DNA of 64,000 nt from JBNLBS01 sp050303415 (GCA_050303415.1 JBNLBS010000004.1:124001-188000), one strand, 5' to 3'. Shown: positions 9,002-18,624, numbered from the stretch's first letter. Notes: generated from the letters alone by a model not told the origin. Numbers and translations are program-made.

Positions 9002-10117
9002 CTATTCTTTCCGGTCACTAAAACGATCGATGCGAAAAGGCTCAACCGGCAATTCACTGTTACCATCCAAAATCAGTTGGGACATGATCTTTCCCACCAC
9101 CGGCGAGAGTTGAAAACCATGAGCTGAAAAGCCAAAAGCATGGTAGACATTTTCACTGGTCTTAGAGGCACTGATGACCGGAATATTATCCGGCATAAAC
9201 GCTTCCAGCCCGGCCCAGGTTCGGACAATACGCACATCCTTTAATTGTGGAAATAACGCCATTACCGTAGCGGCACTTTCCGACAGTTTTCGCCAGTCAA
9301 TTTCAGTCGTCTGCCGTAGAAAATCCAGCTTGGCCAAATGTGCCCCACCGATCATCAAAGTGCCATTTTGCATTTGTTTAAACGACAGTTTACGACTACA
9401 AGCTCCTACCACAGGATCAATAAAATGCGGAAGGCGTTCGGTAATCATCATCATCGGAGCATTTGGTGTTAAGGGTACCGATTCTTCAAAAGTAGCCGCT
9501 ATTTGATTTGACCAGGCACCGGCGCAATTGACGATAACCTTGCAGGAAAAAAAACCTTGCGACGTTCTCAAGTGCCAACTGTCACCGTCCCGGTCAATTG
9601 AATAGACCTCGGCATTTGAAACGTATTCCGCACCCAGCGACTGGGCTTTATGTCGAAAAGCGGTCAAAGCATGAAATGGACGGGCATAACCATCTTCCCG
9701 ACAGATTAACGCGCCCACACAATGCCGCGACAAACTGGGTACCAGTTGATACAGTTCATCCTGACCAATAATCTGTTCATGCTCAAAACCCAATGACCGG
9801 ACCATCGCTGAACGACGACGCAATATATCCATATCATCTGCATTTTCAGCTACCCGTACTTGTCCGGGAAAACGGGCATCGCAGTCCGAATCAACCAAGG
9901 CTTCAATATTTCGCCACATTTTTGCCGCTTCAACCGTCAATGGTATTTCTGCCGGATTCCGGTTCAGCTGCCTTAAACCCCCGGCATTGACACCAGAGGC
10001 ATGACGGCCTGGGCTGTCCTTATCCAGCACAATACTTTTAACGCCGCGCATGGCCAAATGCAAAGCGGTTGAGGATCCCATCAAACCGGCACCAATAATC
10101 AATACATCGGTATTCAT
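9002..10117 (-). CDS. FAD-dependent amine/imino-acid oxidoreductase (DAO family, HcnC/SoxB-like)
   Basis: 371 residues with an N-terminal Rossmann motif GAGLMGSSTALHLAMRG, then RHASGVNAGGLRQL, a VNCAGAWSNQIA segment (second FAD contact) and the C-terminal VYHAFGFSAHGFQLSP run of the D-amino-acid oxidase/sarcosine oxidase family. It is the small flavin subunit of heteromeric dehydrogenases such as opine oxidase, D-hydroxyproline dehydrogenase and hydrogen cyanide synthase. The start ATG (10117) overlaps the previous gene as ATGA behind GGAGG. The substrate is unknown; the upstream cyclodeaminase-family gene suggests an amino or imino acid. Confidence 0.8.
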   Translation of the reverse strand: MNTDVLIIGAGLMGSSTALHLAMRGVKSIVLDKDSPGRHASGVNAGGLRQLNRNPAEIPLTVEAAKMWRNIEALVDSDCDARFPGQVRVAENADDMDILRRRSAMVRSLGFEHEQIIGQDELYQLVPSLSRHCVGALICREDGYARPFHALTAFRHKAQSLGAEYVSNAEVYSIDRDGDSWHLRTSQGFFSCKVIVNCAGAWSNQIAATFEESVPLTPNAPMMMITERLPHFIDPVVGACSRKLSFKQMQNGTLMIGGAHLAKLDFLRQTTEIDWRKLSESAATVMALFPQLKDVRIVRTWAGLEAFMPDNIPVISASKTSENVYHAFGFSAHGFQLSPVVGKIMSQLILDGNSELPVEPFRIDRFSDRKE

Positions 10118-11511
10118 TCAACCACCTCCAATGATAATGCCGCCAATTGCCCCAAGGTTAATGGCGCCACAGGAGGACGACCACGATAAATTCCGGTTTC
10201 AGCCATCGTTTGTCCGGTCTCAGCAGAGGTAATAAAAGCAACCGCATTGGCACACTGTCTGCCTTGACAAGGCCCCATCCCGCATCGGCTTAAAAATTTA
10301 ACCTGATTGCTGTCTCTATGGCCTTCTGCTACTGCTTTTCTAATTTGTCCGGCCGTCACTTCCTCACAACGACAGACTATCGTGTCATCGTCCGGGGTGA
10401 CCAATAAACCGTTGGCAGGAATACGATAATAAGCTTCCAGAAAAGGTCTGATATGCATATCGGCCTTTAACCATTTTCGGTCATCCTGAACTTTATGATT
10501 GCGCTGCTGCCGATCAAACAAACCTAAATTACATAAAGCCTGAGCACCGGTAATATTGCCGGCATGTTCTGCACTTCTGGCACCGGCAATGCCTGCACCG
10601 TCACCGACCACCAAAATACCGTCAATGCTTGTATTGCCCCATTGATCACGCTGTGGCCGCCAACATTGCTGACTGGCATCCCAAAAATGCCGACACCCGG
10701 CCGCCTGTGTCAACCAGATATGCGGGATCACACCGAAATGGGTCAGCAATAAATCCGTTTCAATTTCATGCTTTACGCCAAACTGCTTATAACTGATTGA
10801 TTGTAACTGGTCAGAACCATGAGCCTGCAAGTGACTGACCGCATACCTGACCGGAACACCACCACGTTTTAAATCCCGCTGATACCCCAGACCCTTACGA
10901 ATATAATGATGAGCTTTTAACGCGCCCGGTAATTTTGGCAACGCGGTTATATGATTAAATAACGGCGTTAAATCAAGCATGGCCTTGATGTTGACGCCGA
11001 CCTGCAGATATTGCCAGGCCAGCAGTAATAATAACGGCCCCGAACCGGCAAGCACCACACCTTTATCCGGTACCACTCCGGCTGATTTAAACAGAATCTG
11101 TCCGGCACCGGCCTGCATCACGCCCGGCAAAGTCCAACCGGGAAAAGGTACCGGCCGTTCCATTGCTCCTGTCGCAATAATCACCTGATCCGCCGTAATT
11201 ATTCGACTCTGTTGTTGATACGTTAGTCCAACCTCTTTATTTTGTGTTAACGACCAGACTTGCGTATTGGGAAAATAGTCTGCTGAACTTTGCTTAAATG
11301 CCTCTACAATTTTTCTGCCGCGCTGATATTCTTCACCCAACTGCCGGGCACGCTGTTCGGGTACGGATTCTATCGCCCGGTAAATCTGCCCCCCCGGTGC
11401 CGGTTGTTCGTCCAGCAGAGCAACACTTACGCCTTGATTTGCCACTTGTGTGGCTGCCGTTAAACCGGCAGGCCCCGCTCCTATCACAATCACTTGATAG
11501 TGACTTAACAT
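10114..11511 (-). CDS. FAD/NAD(P)-type oxidoreductase large subunit with BFD-like iron-sulfur domain (HcnB/OoxA-like)
   Basis: 465 residues, the same length as HcnB and LhpE-type subunits. Residues 1-340 form a pyridine-nucleotide-disulfide-oxidoreductase fold (GAGPAGLTAATQVANQG, ATGAMERPVPFPGW, VVGDGAGIAGA). The C-terminal part has CRCEEVTAGQIRKAV, then RCGMGPCQGRQC, a four-cysteine BFD-like [2Fe-2S] domain. It passes electrons from the flavin subunit through the cluster. The gene overlaps the small iron-sulfur gene upstream by 7 bases and the DAO-like gene downstream by 4, so the three are one translational unit. Confidence 0.82.
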   Translation of the reverse strand: MLSHYQVIVIGAGPAGLTAATQVANQGVSVALLDEQPAPGGQIYRAIESVPEQRARQLGEEYQRGRKIVEAFKQSSADYFPNTQVWSLTQNKEVGLTYQQQSRIITADQVIIATGAMERPVPFPGWTLPGVMQAGAGQILFKSAGVVPDKGVVLAGSGPLLLLLAWQYLQVGVNIKAMLDLTPLFNHITALPKLPGALKAHHYIRKGLGYQRDLKRGGVPVRYAVSHLQAHGSDQLQSISYKQFGVKHEIETDLLLTHFGVIPHIWLTQAAGCRHFWDASQQCWRPQRDQWGNTSIDGILVVGDGAGIAGARSAEHAGNITGAQALCNLGLFDRQQRNHKVQDDRKWLKADMHIRPFLEAYYRIPANGLLVTPDDDTIVCRCEEVTAGQIRKAVAEGHRDSNQVKFLSRCGMGPCQGRQCANAVAFITSAETGQTMAETGIYRGRPPVAPLTLGQLAALSLEVVE

Positions 11512-11813
11512 TCATCGCCCCCTACCGGCAAACCTGCACCCTGTTGTTGGTTAACACGCATGCCCTGTTGAACATATGTACAACAGGCGCGCTGATTAGC
11601 CAAACCGTCAATCACCATTAAACAATCAAAACACACACCCATTAAACAAAAGGGTGCACGCTGACTGCCAGAAACTGGTGTTGTTCGAGTCTGTCTTAAG
11701 CCCTGAGCCAACACCGCAGCAGCCACCGTAATTCCTTCCGAAACCTCTACCGGCCGATCGTTAACAAAAATAGTCAGTTTTTTTACATTACTGTCCTCAA
11801 TCTGCTTAAACAT
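11505..11813 (-). CDS. Small [2Fe-2S] ferredoxin-like subunit (HcnA/OoxC-like)
   Basis: 102 residues. An N-terminal beta-grasp (LTIFVNDRPVEVSEGITVAAAVLAQG) is followed by CLMGVCFDC and ACCTY, a CX4CX2C...C plant-type [2Fe-2S] pattern as in HcnA and the small subunits of opine and D-hydroxyproline dehydrogenases. It starts two bases after the stop of the cyclodeaminase-family gene and overlaps the next. Part of a three-subunit membrane-associated or soluble dehydrogenase feeding electrons to the respiratory chain (inference from family). Confidence 0.78.
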   Translation of the reverse strand: MFKQIEDSNVKKLTIFVNDRPVEVSEGITVAAAVLAQGLRQTRTTPVSGSQRAPFCLMGVCFDCLMVIDGLANQRACCTYVQQGMRVNQQQGAGLPVGGDEC

Positions 11814-11815
11814 AC

Positions 11816-12877
11816 TTACAACCTGATTTTGCTGACAATATCAGGATGTTCAAAAATCATGGTTTCCTGCAGATTCATATCCTGGCCGTAATGGGCGGAA
11901 TCGGCACGCTGATACATGGCCAGGGCCAGTGCAACATCGACATAAGCCAAACCAACCGCATTAAAGTAAATCCGCTCAGAATCCGATTCACGACCCGGTT
12001 TATGTTTGGAAACCAGTTCATGCAAATCCGCATGTATATCATTGTGAGTCAACTTACCTTCGGCATACATCCGGCTTAATGTTTGCGTTCTATGCGTCAC
12101 CGTATCCCAATCATCACAAACAATCTTGTCACAGATTTCCGCAACAGCATATTCATCCTCCCAGCCGCCGACATGGCTATAAAAAGCGCCCTCTTTCATC
12201 CATTCGGCTTTTAACAACGGCGCTTGGGCACTGGTTGCCGTGACCAGAATATCAGCTCCCTCCATCGCGTCTTTGGCATTGGTATTGGCTGCGGTAAAAC
12301 TTATATCCGGTAAAATAGGCGACATCTCGGTGATAAACTGTTGCTCTTCTTCCGAGGTTTTTGCCGACACCCGACATTGCTTTATCCCTGGCCTGACCAC
12401 CTTCATTGCCAGCAAATGCATTTTCGCCTGTTCACCCGCACCGATAAAGCCGATACTCTCACTGTCTTTACGGGCCAGATGCTTGGCTGCAATAGCGCCC
12501 ATTGCGGCAACCCGCATATTGGAAGCCAGCGTACCTTCCATTACCGCAACCGGAAAACCTTTTTCGATTTCCGACAGCACAAAAATAGCTGACAAATTTT
12601 GTACATTATGTAACTTTGGATTACGTGGAAAAACGGAGACCCATTTGACCCCGCAAATTTTTTCATCCAGCAAGGTAGCCGGTAAACAATTGATCCGGTC
12701 CTGAGTCACCTGATCAAAAATTTGAACGATTTTCTCCGGAAATAAAATCCGATGATTTTCAAAATCAAGCAGCGTTTTTTCCGCCACCTCAATAGCCATA
12801 CGTAAATCAAAACACCCGGCCTGCAACAAATCTTCCTGAGACAGATATTTAAAACTTACTTGATGTGGATTGGTCAT
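11816..12877 (-). CDS. Ornithine cyclodeaminase / mu-crystallin family protein
   Basis: 353 residues when started at the ATG 12877, which has AGGAG a few bases upstream; a longer in-frame extension of 56 codons has no ribosome site and low-complexity content. The core shows VKWVSVFPRNPKLHNVQNLSAIFVLSE, a Rossmann motif IGFIGAGEQAKMHLLAM and ADILVTATSAQAPLLKAEW. Family members are NAD(P)-dependent: ornithine cyclodeaminase, delta1-pyrroline-2-carboxylate reductase, alanine or opine dehydrogenases. At 353 residues it is longer than the usual 310-330. First gene of a four-gene operon with the iron-sulfur flavin oxidoreductase. Confidence 0.82.
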   Translation of the reverse strand: MTNPHQVSFKYLSQEDLLQAGCFDLRMAIEVAEKTLLDFENHRILFPEKIVQIFDQVTQDRINCLPATLLDEKICGVKWVSVFPRNPKLHNVQNLSAIFVLSEIEKGFPVAVMEGTLASNMRVAAMGAIAAKHLARKDSESIGFIGAGEQAKMHLLAMKVVRPGIKQCRVSAKTSEEEQQFITEMSPILPDISFTAANTNAKDAMEGADILVTATSAQAPLLKAEWMKEGAFYSHVGGWEDEYAVAEICDKIVCDDWDTVTHRTQTLSRMYAEGKLTHNDIHADLHELVSKHKPGRESDSERIYFNAVGLAYVDVALALAMYQRADSAHYGQDMNLQETMIFEHPDIVSKIRL

Positions 12878-12930
12878 TTTTTCTCCTTGTTTTTCTATGA
12901 TTCTACGCCTGTCAAAACCGCAGAACAACA

Positions 12931-12987
12931 CTAAATCCAGACAAAAAAATATACTTAAACTGGCGCGACGCTCAGTTTTGGATTTAG
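12931..12987. repeat. Interrupted inverted repeat between the divergent OCD and HAD genes
   Basis: CTAAATCCA (12931-12939) mirrors TGGATTTAG (12979-12987), and inside them AAACTG (12957-12962) mirrors CAGTTT (12973-12978). The right arm is continuous while the left is split by a 17-base A/T-rich insert. It sits between two divergent genes and may be an operator or leader hairpin. Confidence 0.45.
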
Positions 12988-13082
12988 AATGACCGCTGTG
13001 ACCAAACACTTCCCAATATTCATTTATGATATTTGCCAGACTCAATCAGACAATGGACTGCAATCAAATTAACTGTTAATTG

Positions 13083-13775
13083 ATGCCGCATTCCAATAGA
13101 AACTTTAAAGCTGTCTTACTCGATCTTGATGGCGTGTTGTATGATTCCCTACCCCAATACGTAACAGCTTGGACCCAAGCTTTCAAAGAGATTGGGATAG
13201 AAGTACCTGCAACTGATGTTTATCAACTGGAAGGCATGCCCGGTAAACAAACCGTTATCAATATTGTGCAAAAATATTTAAATCGCTCTCCCGAGCAGAA
13301 TGAAATAGACCGGATACTTAAACAAAAATCCCAGGTTTTATTAAAATTCGACAACAAGATATTACCTGGCGCCATCGAACTATTGAAATCAATTAATCTG
13401 AATAAAATCCCTATGTGTGTAGTCACGGGCTCAACCAAACCAGACATCAAACAGGAAATAGCAAAAGATTTTTCACCTTACCTTAACGAAAATACTATCA
13501 TTAATGGCAACGATGTCTCTAAAGGCAAACCGAATCCTGATCCTTACCTTGCCGCGTGTAAAAAATTAGCGGTAAAACCGCATGAAGCATTAGTGATTGA
13601 AAATGCCCCGTTAGGTATTAGAGCGGCAGTTGACGCCGGATGTTTATGCATTGCCGTCAATACAGGAATCTTAAGCGACCGTGTTCTTTTGGATCAAGGT
13701 GCAAAAATAGTTTATAAAAATGCTCATCAAATAACTGAAGTTATAGACGGAATATTAATGGGTAGACTCAGTTAA
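13083..13775 (+). CDS. HAD-superfamily phosphatase, beta-phosphoglucomutase/Gph-like
   Basis: 230 residues. HAD motif I is DLDGVLYDS (nucleophile Asp and acid Asp), motif II VVTGS, motif III lysine in GKPNPDPYLAA, motif IV ENAPLGIRAAVDAG. A helical cap lies between motifs I and II, the C1 cap of phosphoglycolate phosphatases, beta-phosphoglucomutases and nucleotidases. The substrate cannot be told. The ATG at 13083 is chosen over a directly preceding TTG. It is divergent from the cyclodeaminase operon with about 205 bases between. Confidence 0.83.
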   Translation: MPHSNRNFKAVLLDLDGVLYDSLPQYVTAWTQAFKEIGIEVPATDVYQLEGMPGKQTVINIVQKYLNRSPEQNEIDRILKQKSQVLLKFDNKILPGAIELLKSINLNKIPMCVVTGSTKPDIKQEIAKDFSPYLNENTIINGNDVSKGKPNPDPYLAACKKLAVKPHEALVIENAPLGIRAAVDAGCLCIAVNTGILSDRVLLDQGAKIVYKNAHQITEVIDGILMGRLS

Positions 13776-13790
13776 GCAAGCTGTTTAATT

Positions 13791-13832
13791 GCCAAATATT
13801 TACCTGGAACGCCTACAGCTTATCCGGCCTGC
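13791..13832. repeat. Half copy of the REP-like repeat found at 18694-18740
   Basis: GCCAAATATTT, then AACGC and AGCTTAT and GGCCT occur in the same order and spacing as in the right half of the element at 18625-18740. It lies downstream of the HAD gene in a non-coding gap. Confidence 0.55.
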
Positions 13833-13960
13833 AAAACTAAAATTATTATTCAGTTTATGATAACTCGACATTCCAGTATGTAGCTCGGATACAGCTTGCG
13901 GAATCTTGAACAATTGAGTCATATAATCCTGAATTTCACTGCGTGCATCCAGGCTGCTTG

Positions 13961-14581
13961 CTAATCAATATCCTGCACACACTGATTAATCATTCCGGCC
14001 AGCTCATCCCCATCCACTAACCCATCAAAATTGAGTTCGGCTTGCGGTTGACGATTACCAAAGGCCATACTTGCTGTTCCCGGGGTAAAAACTTGTATAT
14101 TTTCAATCCCTAAAATCTGCTCCAGTATATTTTGTGATCGCTGCACATCCGTTATTTTCTTGTGAGAGACAGAACGTTCGATTTTTTTAAGAAGACCACC
14201 TTGAAATACACAGCGCTTATTAGTAACCGTATAGATATAAGTCTTGCGTAAAAAGATCAGATAAATTTGTATCAAAATGAAGCTTAAGCCTCCTATGATG
14301 ACACCATATTGCCAATTATCGACAATCATTTCAAAAGGGTGTTTCAATTCATGCGAACCGGGTTTATCAATAATGGCAGTTGAAGACTCCATTACCGTTT
14401 TTTCTTTATTGGTCGGCATATCCTTTAATACCCCGATGGTATTGCCAAAAAACAACAGTGTACAAACCATTAGTAACGTAGAAAGTGAATATCTTAGTGT
14501 TTTCTCAAAAAACCAAGGCACCAACAATTTTTTCCCCGGTTGAACTTGTTTTAGGATAACTTCGTCTTTTTCCAAATACAT
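13961..14581 (-). CDS. Membrane protein with bacterial PH domain (YdbS/YdbT-like)
   Basis: 206 residues. Two hydrophobic segments (about 28-48 and 92-112) frame an extracytoplasmic loop. The C-terminal half, from TYIYTVTNKRCVFQGGLLKKIERSVSHKKITDVQ on, is the bPH_2 domain seen in YdbS, YdbT and similar small inner-membrane proteins of unknown function. The start is an ATG with a purine-rich stretch upstream. No operon partner is visible: the flanks are non-coding on both sides. Confidence 0.75.
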   Translation of the reverse strand: MYLEKDEVILKQVQPGKKLLVPWFFEKTLRYSLSTLLMVCTLLFFGNTIGVLKDMPTNKEKTVMESSTAIIDKPGSHELKHPFEMIVDNWQYGVIIGGLSFILIQIYLIFLRKTYIYTVTNKRCVFQGGLLKKIERSVSHKKITDVQRSQNILEQILGIENIQVFTPGTASMAFGNRQPQAELNFDGLVDGDELAGMINQCVQDID

Positions 14582-15328
14582 GATTAATTCCCCTGTTTAT
14601 TTGAGTTTAAATATGCAATAGCTGACCAATTGTTACACCCGACATTCGCAAACAATGAGTAGCAGCTTTATCACTCTTCTTTTTCACATAACCTAACACT
14701 AAAAGTCCGCCTTTATTTGCAGCAGATTTTATAACCTAGTTATAAAATTTCAATCTAACAGTTAGAAATATGCTTTATCAGTCACATTTTTAATGAAGAT
14801 GATGATAGTTCATCAATACCCCTGATTTAACTGAAAAACAACAGAACGGGCTGTTCAGTAAAGCTAGAGTACTGGAAAAATCAGGAGCATGTCCTCCGGC
14901 TAATGACTGGATAAGTGACCAACCGGCGCATCCACTTAAACCCACTTATTTAAATTCTGAATCAAAATAAGGGCATCACAATTTTTCAACTGCTCTCCTC
15001 CTTGGTTATAAATAAACACAAAACAATGGCGTACAAGTCACTAGTTTTGTTGAAATTCAGCCAACAGGGTGAAGTCGATGCTGAAAATTGATCACAGCCA
15101 TAAGGTTTTGTTTGTAATCGTAAGGAATATATTCGACCCTGTGCAACAGTTTTGATGCCTTGCATTATTTAACCAAATCCGGTGCAGGTTTCAGGTTTCT
15201 CCACATCCTGAATAGGCACCTTAAACGACTGATATTGTAATATTATCAATCGCTTTTGGCGCCTAATTTAAGTCCACTCGGATTCGTAAGCTGTAAATTT
15301 CTATCCAGAAACTTATAGCCTTTCAGCT
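14582..15328. other. Long non-coding gap, no gene recognised
   Basis: About 750 bases without a convincing open frame or RNA gene. The sequence is AT-rich with scattered stops in all frames. On the minus strand, just past the protease stop, short open bits are seen but none with a start, ribosome site or recognisable family, so they are not called. Confidence 0.5.
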
Positions 15329-18223
15329 TTATGGTTTTACAATGCTGATCGCAGTCCCGTTACTGTCGGCATCCGGATCACTATTGTTCGCAGCATTATA
15401 GGTCAGTGCACCATCAATTCCTGTTACGGTGAAAACAACAGATAAAATATTGTTTTTTAATCCGCCTTTGGAAACCTGACAAACGCCCGAAGCATTGGTC
15501 GTACAAGTACCGGAGCCATTGGCACCATTTGACCAGGAACCATTCACATTAACTCCCGGGACAACAGCACCAAGGTTGTCATGAACGGTAATTGTCACCT
15601 GCGCATCCCATTTTCCGCCCCTTGCTGCTATAGCGGAAGCATCCAGGTCAACAACCGACATTTCAGTCGCTACCGGCGTATCGTCTACGTGAACAGTAAT
15701 CGACGTGGAGGTTGTATTACCGGCACTGTCGGTTACAGCGGCGGTTACCAAATGACTGGCCGGTGAAGCTCCCCCGCTGAGTGTTGCCAGCATATTTGCT
15801 CCTGCCCCCAAATATCCGCCTACGCTTGAGCTCCATAAGATATTACTACTGATATTACCGTCTTCATAGTCATTCGCAGTTGCCTGAAATGTCAGCTCGG
15901 TTCCACCCGGAACGGTTATGCCATCCAACGGTTCCAGGATTTCAACTACCGGTGATTGCTCCGCCGGGTCGCCGGATGAAGTAACGGTTATCTCATGAAT
16001 CGTCACCGTATCGAGTGAAGAAGCGCCTTGATCCCGGTTTGTATCAACCACATTTATCTCAATGGTTCCGCTGACAATCGGGTCAAGCGGAAGGCTGAAA
16101 GTTTCCGACATGCCGTATCCAAGCGTTCCGATTGGAACCAACACTCCGTCGCTCGACCGATAGCTAAAGTTAAAATTATCGTTTTCGCTATTGGACGCAC
16201 TCGATGCAACTATTTTTAACGTTACTGACGCGCCGGGAGCGATGCCGGTAACATACCAGCTATGATCTAGATAGGACCGCCGGTTGCTGGGCTTACCGCC
16301 ACTTTGTTGCTCTTGCAGAGTCTCGAAACCCGCTACCTGCTGTGTGCTGGTATAAGAACCGGAACTGATCGAACCCAGTAAGGTTGTTTCGCTGGTTGCC
16401 ACGGCTACGGTCGGGATATCAATAGTGATTAGCTCTGTCGTTGATGTTTCTACAGTACCGATGCTGTTATAGGCTTCCAGTTTATAACTATAGCTGCCAC
16501 TGCTAAGGTTGTTATCGGCAAAAAAACTACTGTCCCGTGGCAGACTGGCTTGGAGCACAAACCCCGCCCCATCAGTCGAACGAAAAACACGATAGCCTGC
16601 TTCGTTTGCCTCAGGAGGCGTGTTTGGATCAGTCCAGCTCAACTCGATATTGTTGTCACCAACCAATAGAGCCGTGAGGTCGGAAGGTGCAGTCGGCAAA
16701 CTGGTAATCAGGATGTCTTCAGGAATTGTGCCATTTATATAGTACTGACCAACTGAACCATAGTCACTGTGACCATAATCTGTGCCGCCGTTTCCGGCCC
16801 GTCCGACACCGGTTATTTTAAGATAATAATCACCCGCGACGGTTACCGGATAATTGATCGAAGCACTAACGGAAAGATCAGGGTTATTGGTCTGAAGTAT
16901 GGTGCCATCGCTATCGAGAAGCGTCACTTCAAGATCTAAATTAGCCCCTTGTGAACCTTCATAAACCTCGTATTTGGCCGGATCGACAACCAGATCAATG
17001 GTGCCCGGACCAACACTCATTTTGAACAGATCAATATCTGTACTGTCCTCTATCATGCCTTTATTGGCAAGATTACTCCAACCCGGATCTGATACCCGCG
17101 CCAGACTGACAACATTGATGCCTCCTGTAACCAAAAGCGGCGTGGCAGCATTAAGGTCAACATCTTCATGATCGTCAGTTCTAAAGCCTACGTAGTTATT
17201 AATCACCGCAAAGTCGTCTTCCGGATTATTTGCATTCGGGTACTCGTCCCTGCTCCACTGGGATAGACTGACACCAAAAGGCGCCCCCATGATTGGCCCC
17301 CAACTGGTTTCGCCTGAGCCATGCCCACTGTAATAACCGCTGGTTGTGGTGCCATCATGCCCCAACCCGAAATTGTGTCCGGTCTCATGCGAAATAGTCA
17401 TCGCATTACTGCCAATGCCTCGATTAAAGGTCAAACCGGGCTGGTAATACGGATTGCCAAACACATCCAGATAGGCCACACCACCGCATCCGCAACCGCC
17501 CTGAGTATATACCCAGTATCCGTTATCATCCTGCTGTCGCGTGACAAGATTGTGGCCGACATTCAAGCCATACTCAATGCGCCCGTTGGTCGGGTTAATG
17601 GTAAAAGGCGGTTCCTCTGTCGTCACGTCAATGTCAAAGGGAGCAAAATCTTCAGCCACACGACGCCATGACTCGGCGATTCGATCAATTTCCGTTTGGC
17701 TGAAACTGGTGTGATCGCCATCAAGATCGAAAGGACGCATATAAAGTACCGTCTGTCCCGAATATTGATTCCATCGGGTACCAATCAATTCATGCCCATC
17801 AAAGTCAACATAAAGAACCTTGGCCGCCCCCGGTTTGGAATGCAAATTAAATACATCTGCAGAAGTTATACCCGAAGGTAATACCGGATCTCCGGTGCTT
17901 TCGACAGCATCATCGGGTGCGGGATCCACATAATGGATAAAACCACGCTCATCAACACGCATATAGACAAAGTCCTGTACCGGTGTACTTACCCGCCTCA
18001 AAATGACCAAAGCATTGGCACGCGCCTGGGGGGACAAAGATAAAAGCGTGTCCCGAAAGTTTCCCGCCGGTAACTCTTCAACAGTGAGCGGTTCACCGAT
18101 ACCGAAAAAACGTTTTGTTTCGGATTTATTATTCTGGGCACTGATTGATGAGGTCGAATAAATAAAGAGACTGGCAGTAAAAACTACTGAAGCAAGGTTT
18201 TTGAACGTTTTGCACATATTCAT
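15329..18223 (-). CDS. Secreted metzincin zinc metalloprotease with FN3 and Ig-like domains
   Basis: 964 residues with a signal peptide (cut likely after SISA, about residue 29). A catalytic domain at about 130-345 carries HETGHNFGLGHD (zinc ligands His279, His283, His289, catalytic Glu280) and a downstream Met in GPIMGAPFG as the Met-turn, i.e. a metzincin (reprolysin-like). Then follow a pre-peptidase-like beta domain (about 370-500), a fibronectin type III domain (about 520-605), another beta domain, a cadherin/PKD-like domain (about 755-845) and a C-terminal Ig-like domain with a TCTTNASGVC disulfide pair. Probably exported and surface or extracellular. It stands alone between two long gaps. 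Confidence 0.82.
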   Translation of the reverse strand: MNMCKTFKNLASVVFTASLFIYSTSSISAQNNKSETKRFFGIGEPLTVEELPAGNFRDTLLSLSPQARANALVILRRVSTPVQDFVYMRVDERGFIHYVDPAPDDAVESTGDPVLPSGITSADVFNLHSKPGAAKVLYVDFDGHELIGTRWNQYSGQTVLYMRPFDLDGDHTSFSQTEIDRIAESWRRVAEDFAPFDIDVTTEEPPFTINPTNGRIEYGLNVGHNLVTRQQDDNGYWVYTQGGCGCGGVAYLDVFGNPYYQPGLTFNRGIGSNAMTISHETGHNFGLGHDGTTTSGYYSGHGSGETSWGPIMGAPFGVSLSQWSRDEYPNANNPEDDFAVINNYVGFRTDDHEDVDLNAATPLLVTGGINVVSLARVSDPGWSNLANKGMIEDSTDIDLFKMSVGPGTIDLVVDPAKYEVYEGSQGANLDLEVTLLDSDGTILQTNNPDLSVSASINYPVTVAGDYYLKITGVGRAGNGGTDYGHSDYGSVGQYYINGTIPEDILITSLPTAPSDLTALLVGDNNIELSWTDPNTPPEANEAGYRVFRSTDGAGFVLQASLPRDSSFFADNNLSSGSYSYKLEAYNSIGTVETSTTELITIDIPTVAVATSETTLLGSISSGSYTSTQQVAGFETLQEQQSGGKPSNRRSYLDHSWYVTGIAPGASVTLKIVASSASNSENDNFNFSYRSSDGVLVPIGTLGYGMSETFSLPLDPIVSGTIEINVVDTNRDQGASSLDTVTIHEITVTSSGDPAEQSPVVEILEPLDGITVPGGTELTFQATANDYEDGNISSNILWSSSVGGYLGAGANMLATLSGGASPASHLVTAAVTDSAGNTTSTSITVHVDDTPVATEMSVVDLDASAIAARGGKWDAQVTITVHDNLGAVVPGVNVNGSWSNGANGSGTCTTNASGVCQVSKGGLKNNILSVVFTVTGIDGALTYNAANNSDPDADSNGTAISIVKP

Positions 18224-18624
18224 CGGAATCCTTCTCTAACCAAAAATTAAAATACATTAAAAAATCTAAAATTTACAAAAAGAGGAGGACTATTGAGTTT
18301 TTCTCGCATAATCAACCATACCCGATAGATTTAAAATTTTTGAATTAAGCATATAAGAGCTACTCTTAAATTTCTATTGTACTTTGGTACAAAATTTTAC
18401 CGAAAAAGCAGCTGTCTAAAACTGAATCAAAATATGAAGAACCTGCCCTTGCATTTTTATGAAAATGCAAAAAACATTAAAGGTTATCTTAACCTCTCAG
18501 TTATTAAGCAAAATGTGATTAACCCCGGAAACTTGTGAAAAATTAAATATGAATCAAATAAAGCATAATTTTAGGAAAAGCTTTATGCAGCAAACTGGTT
18601 GCTGTGCGGGGAATATGTATTAGC

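Noticed and set aside
12878..13045. N-terminal extension of the ornithine-cyclodeaminase-family gene by 56 codons.
   Set aside because: No ribosome site, odd composition, and the ATG at 12877 has AGGAG.
15150..15328. Short minus-strand open stretches just after the protease stop that could be a broken gene end.
   Set aside because: No start, no ribosome site, several frames needed and no family motif; more likely non-coding.
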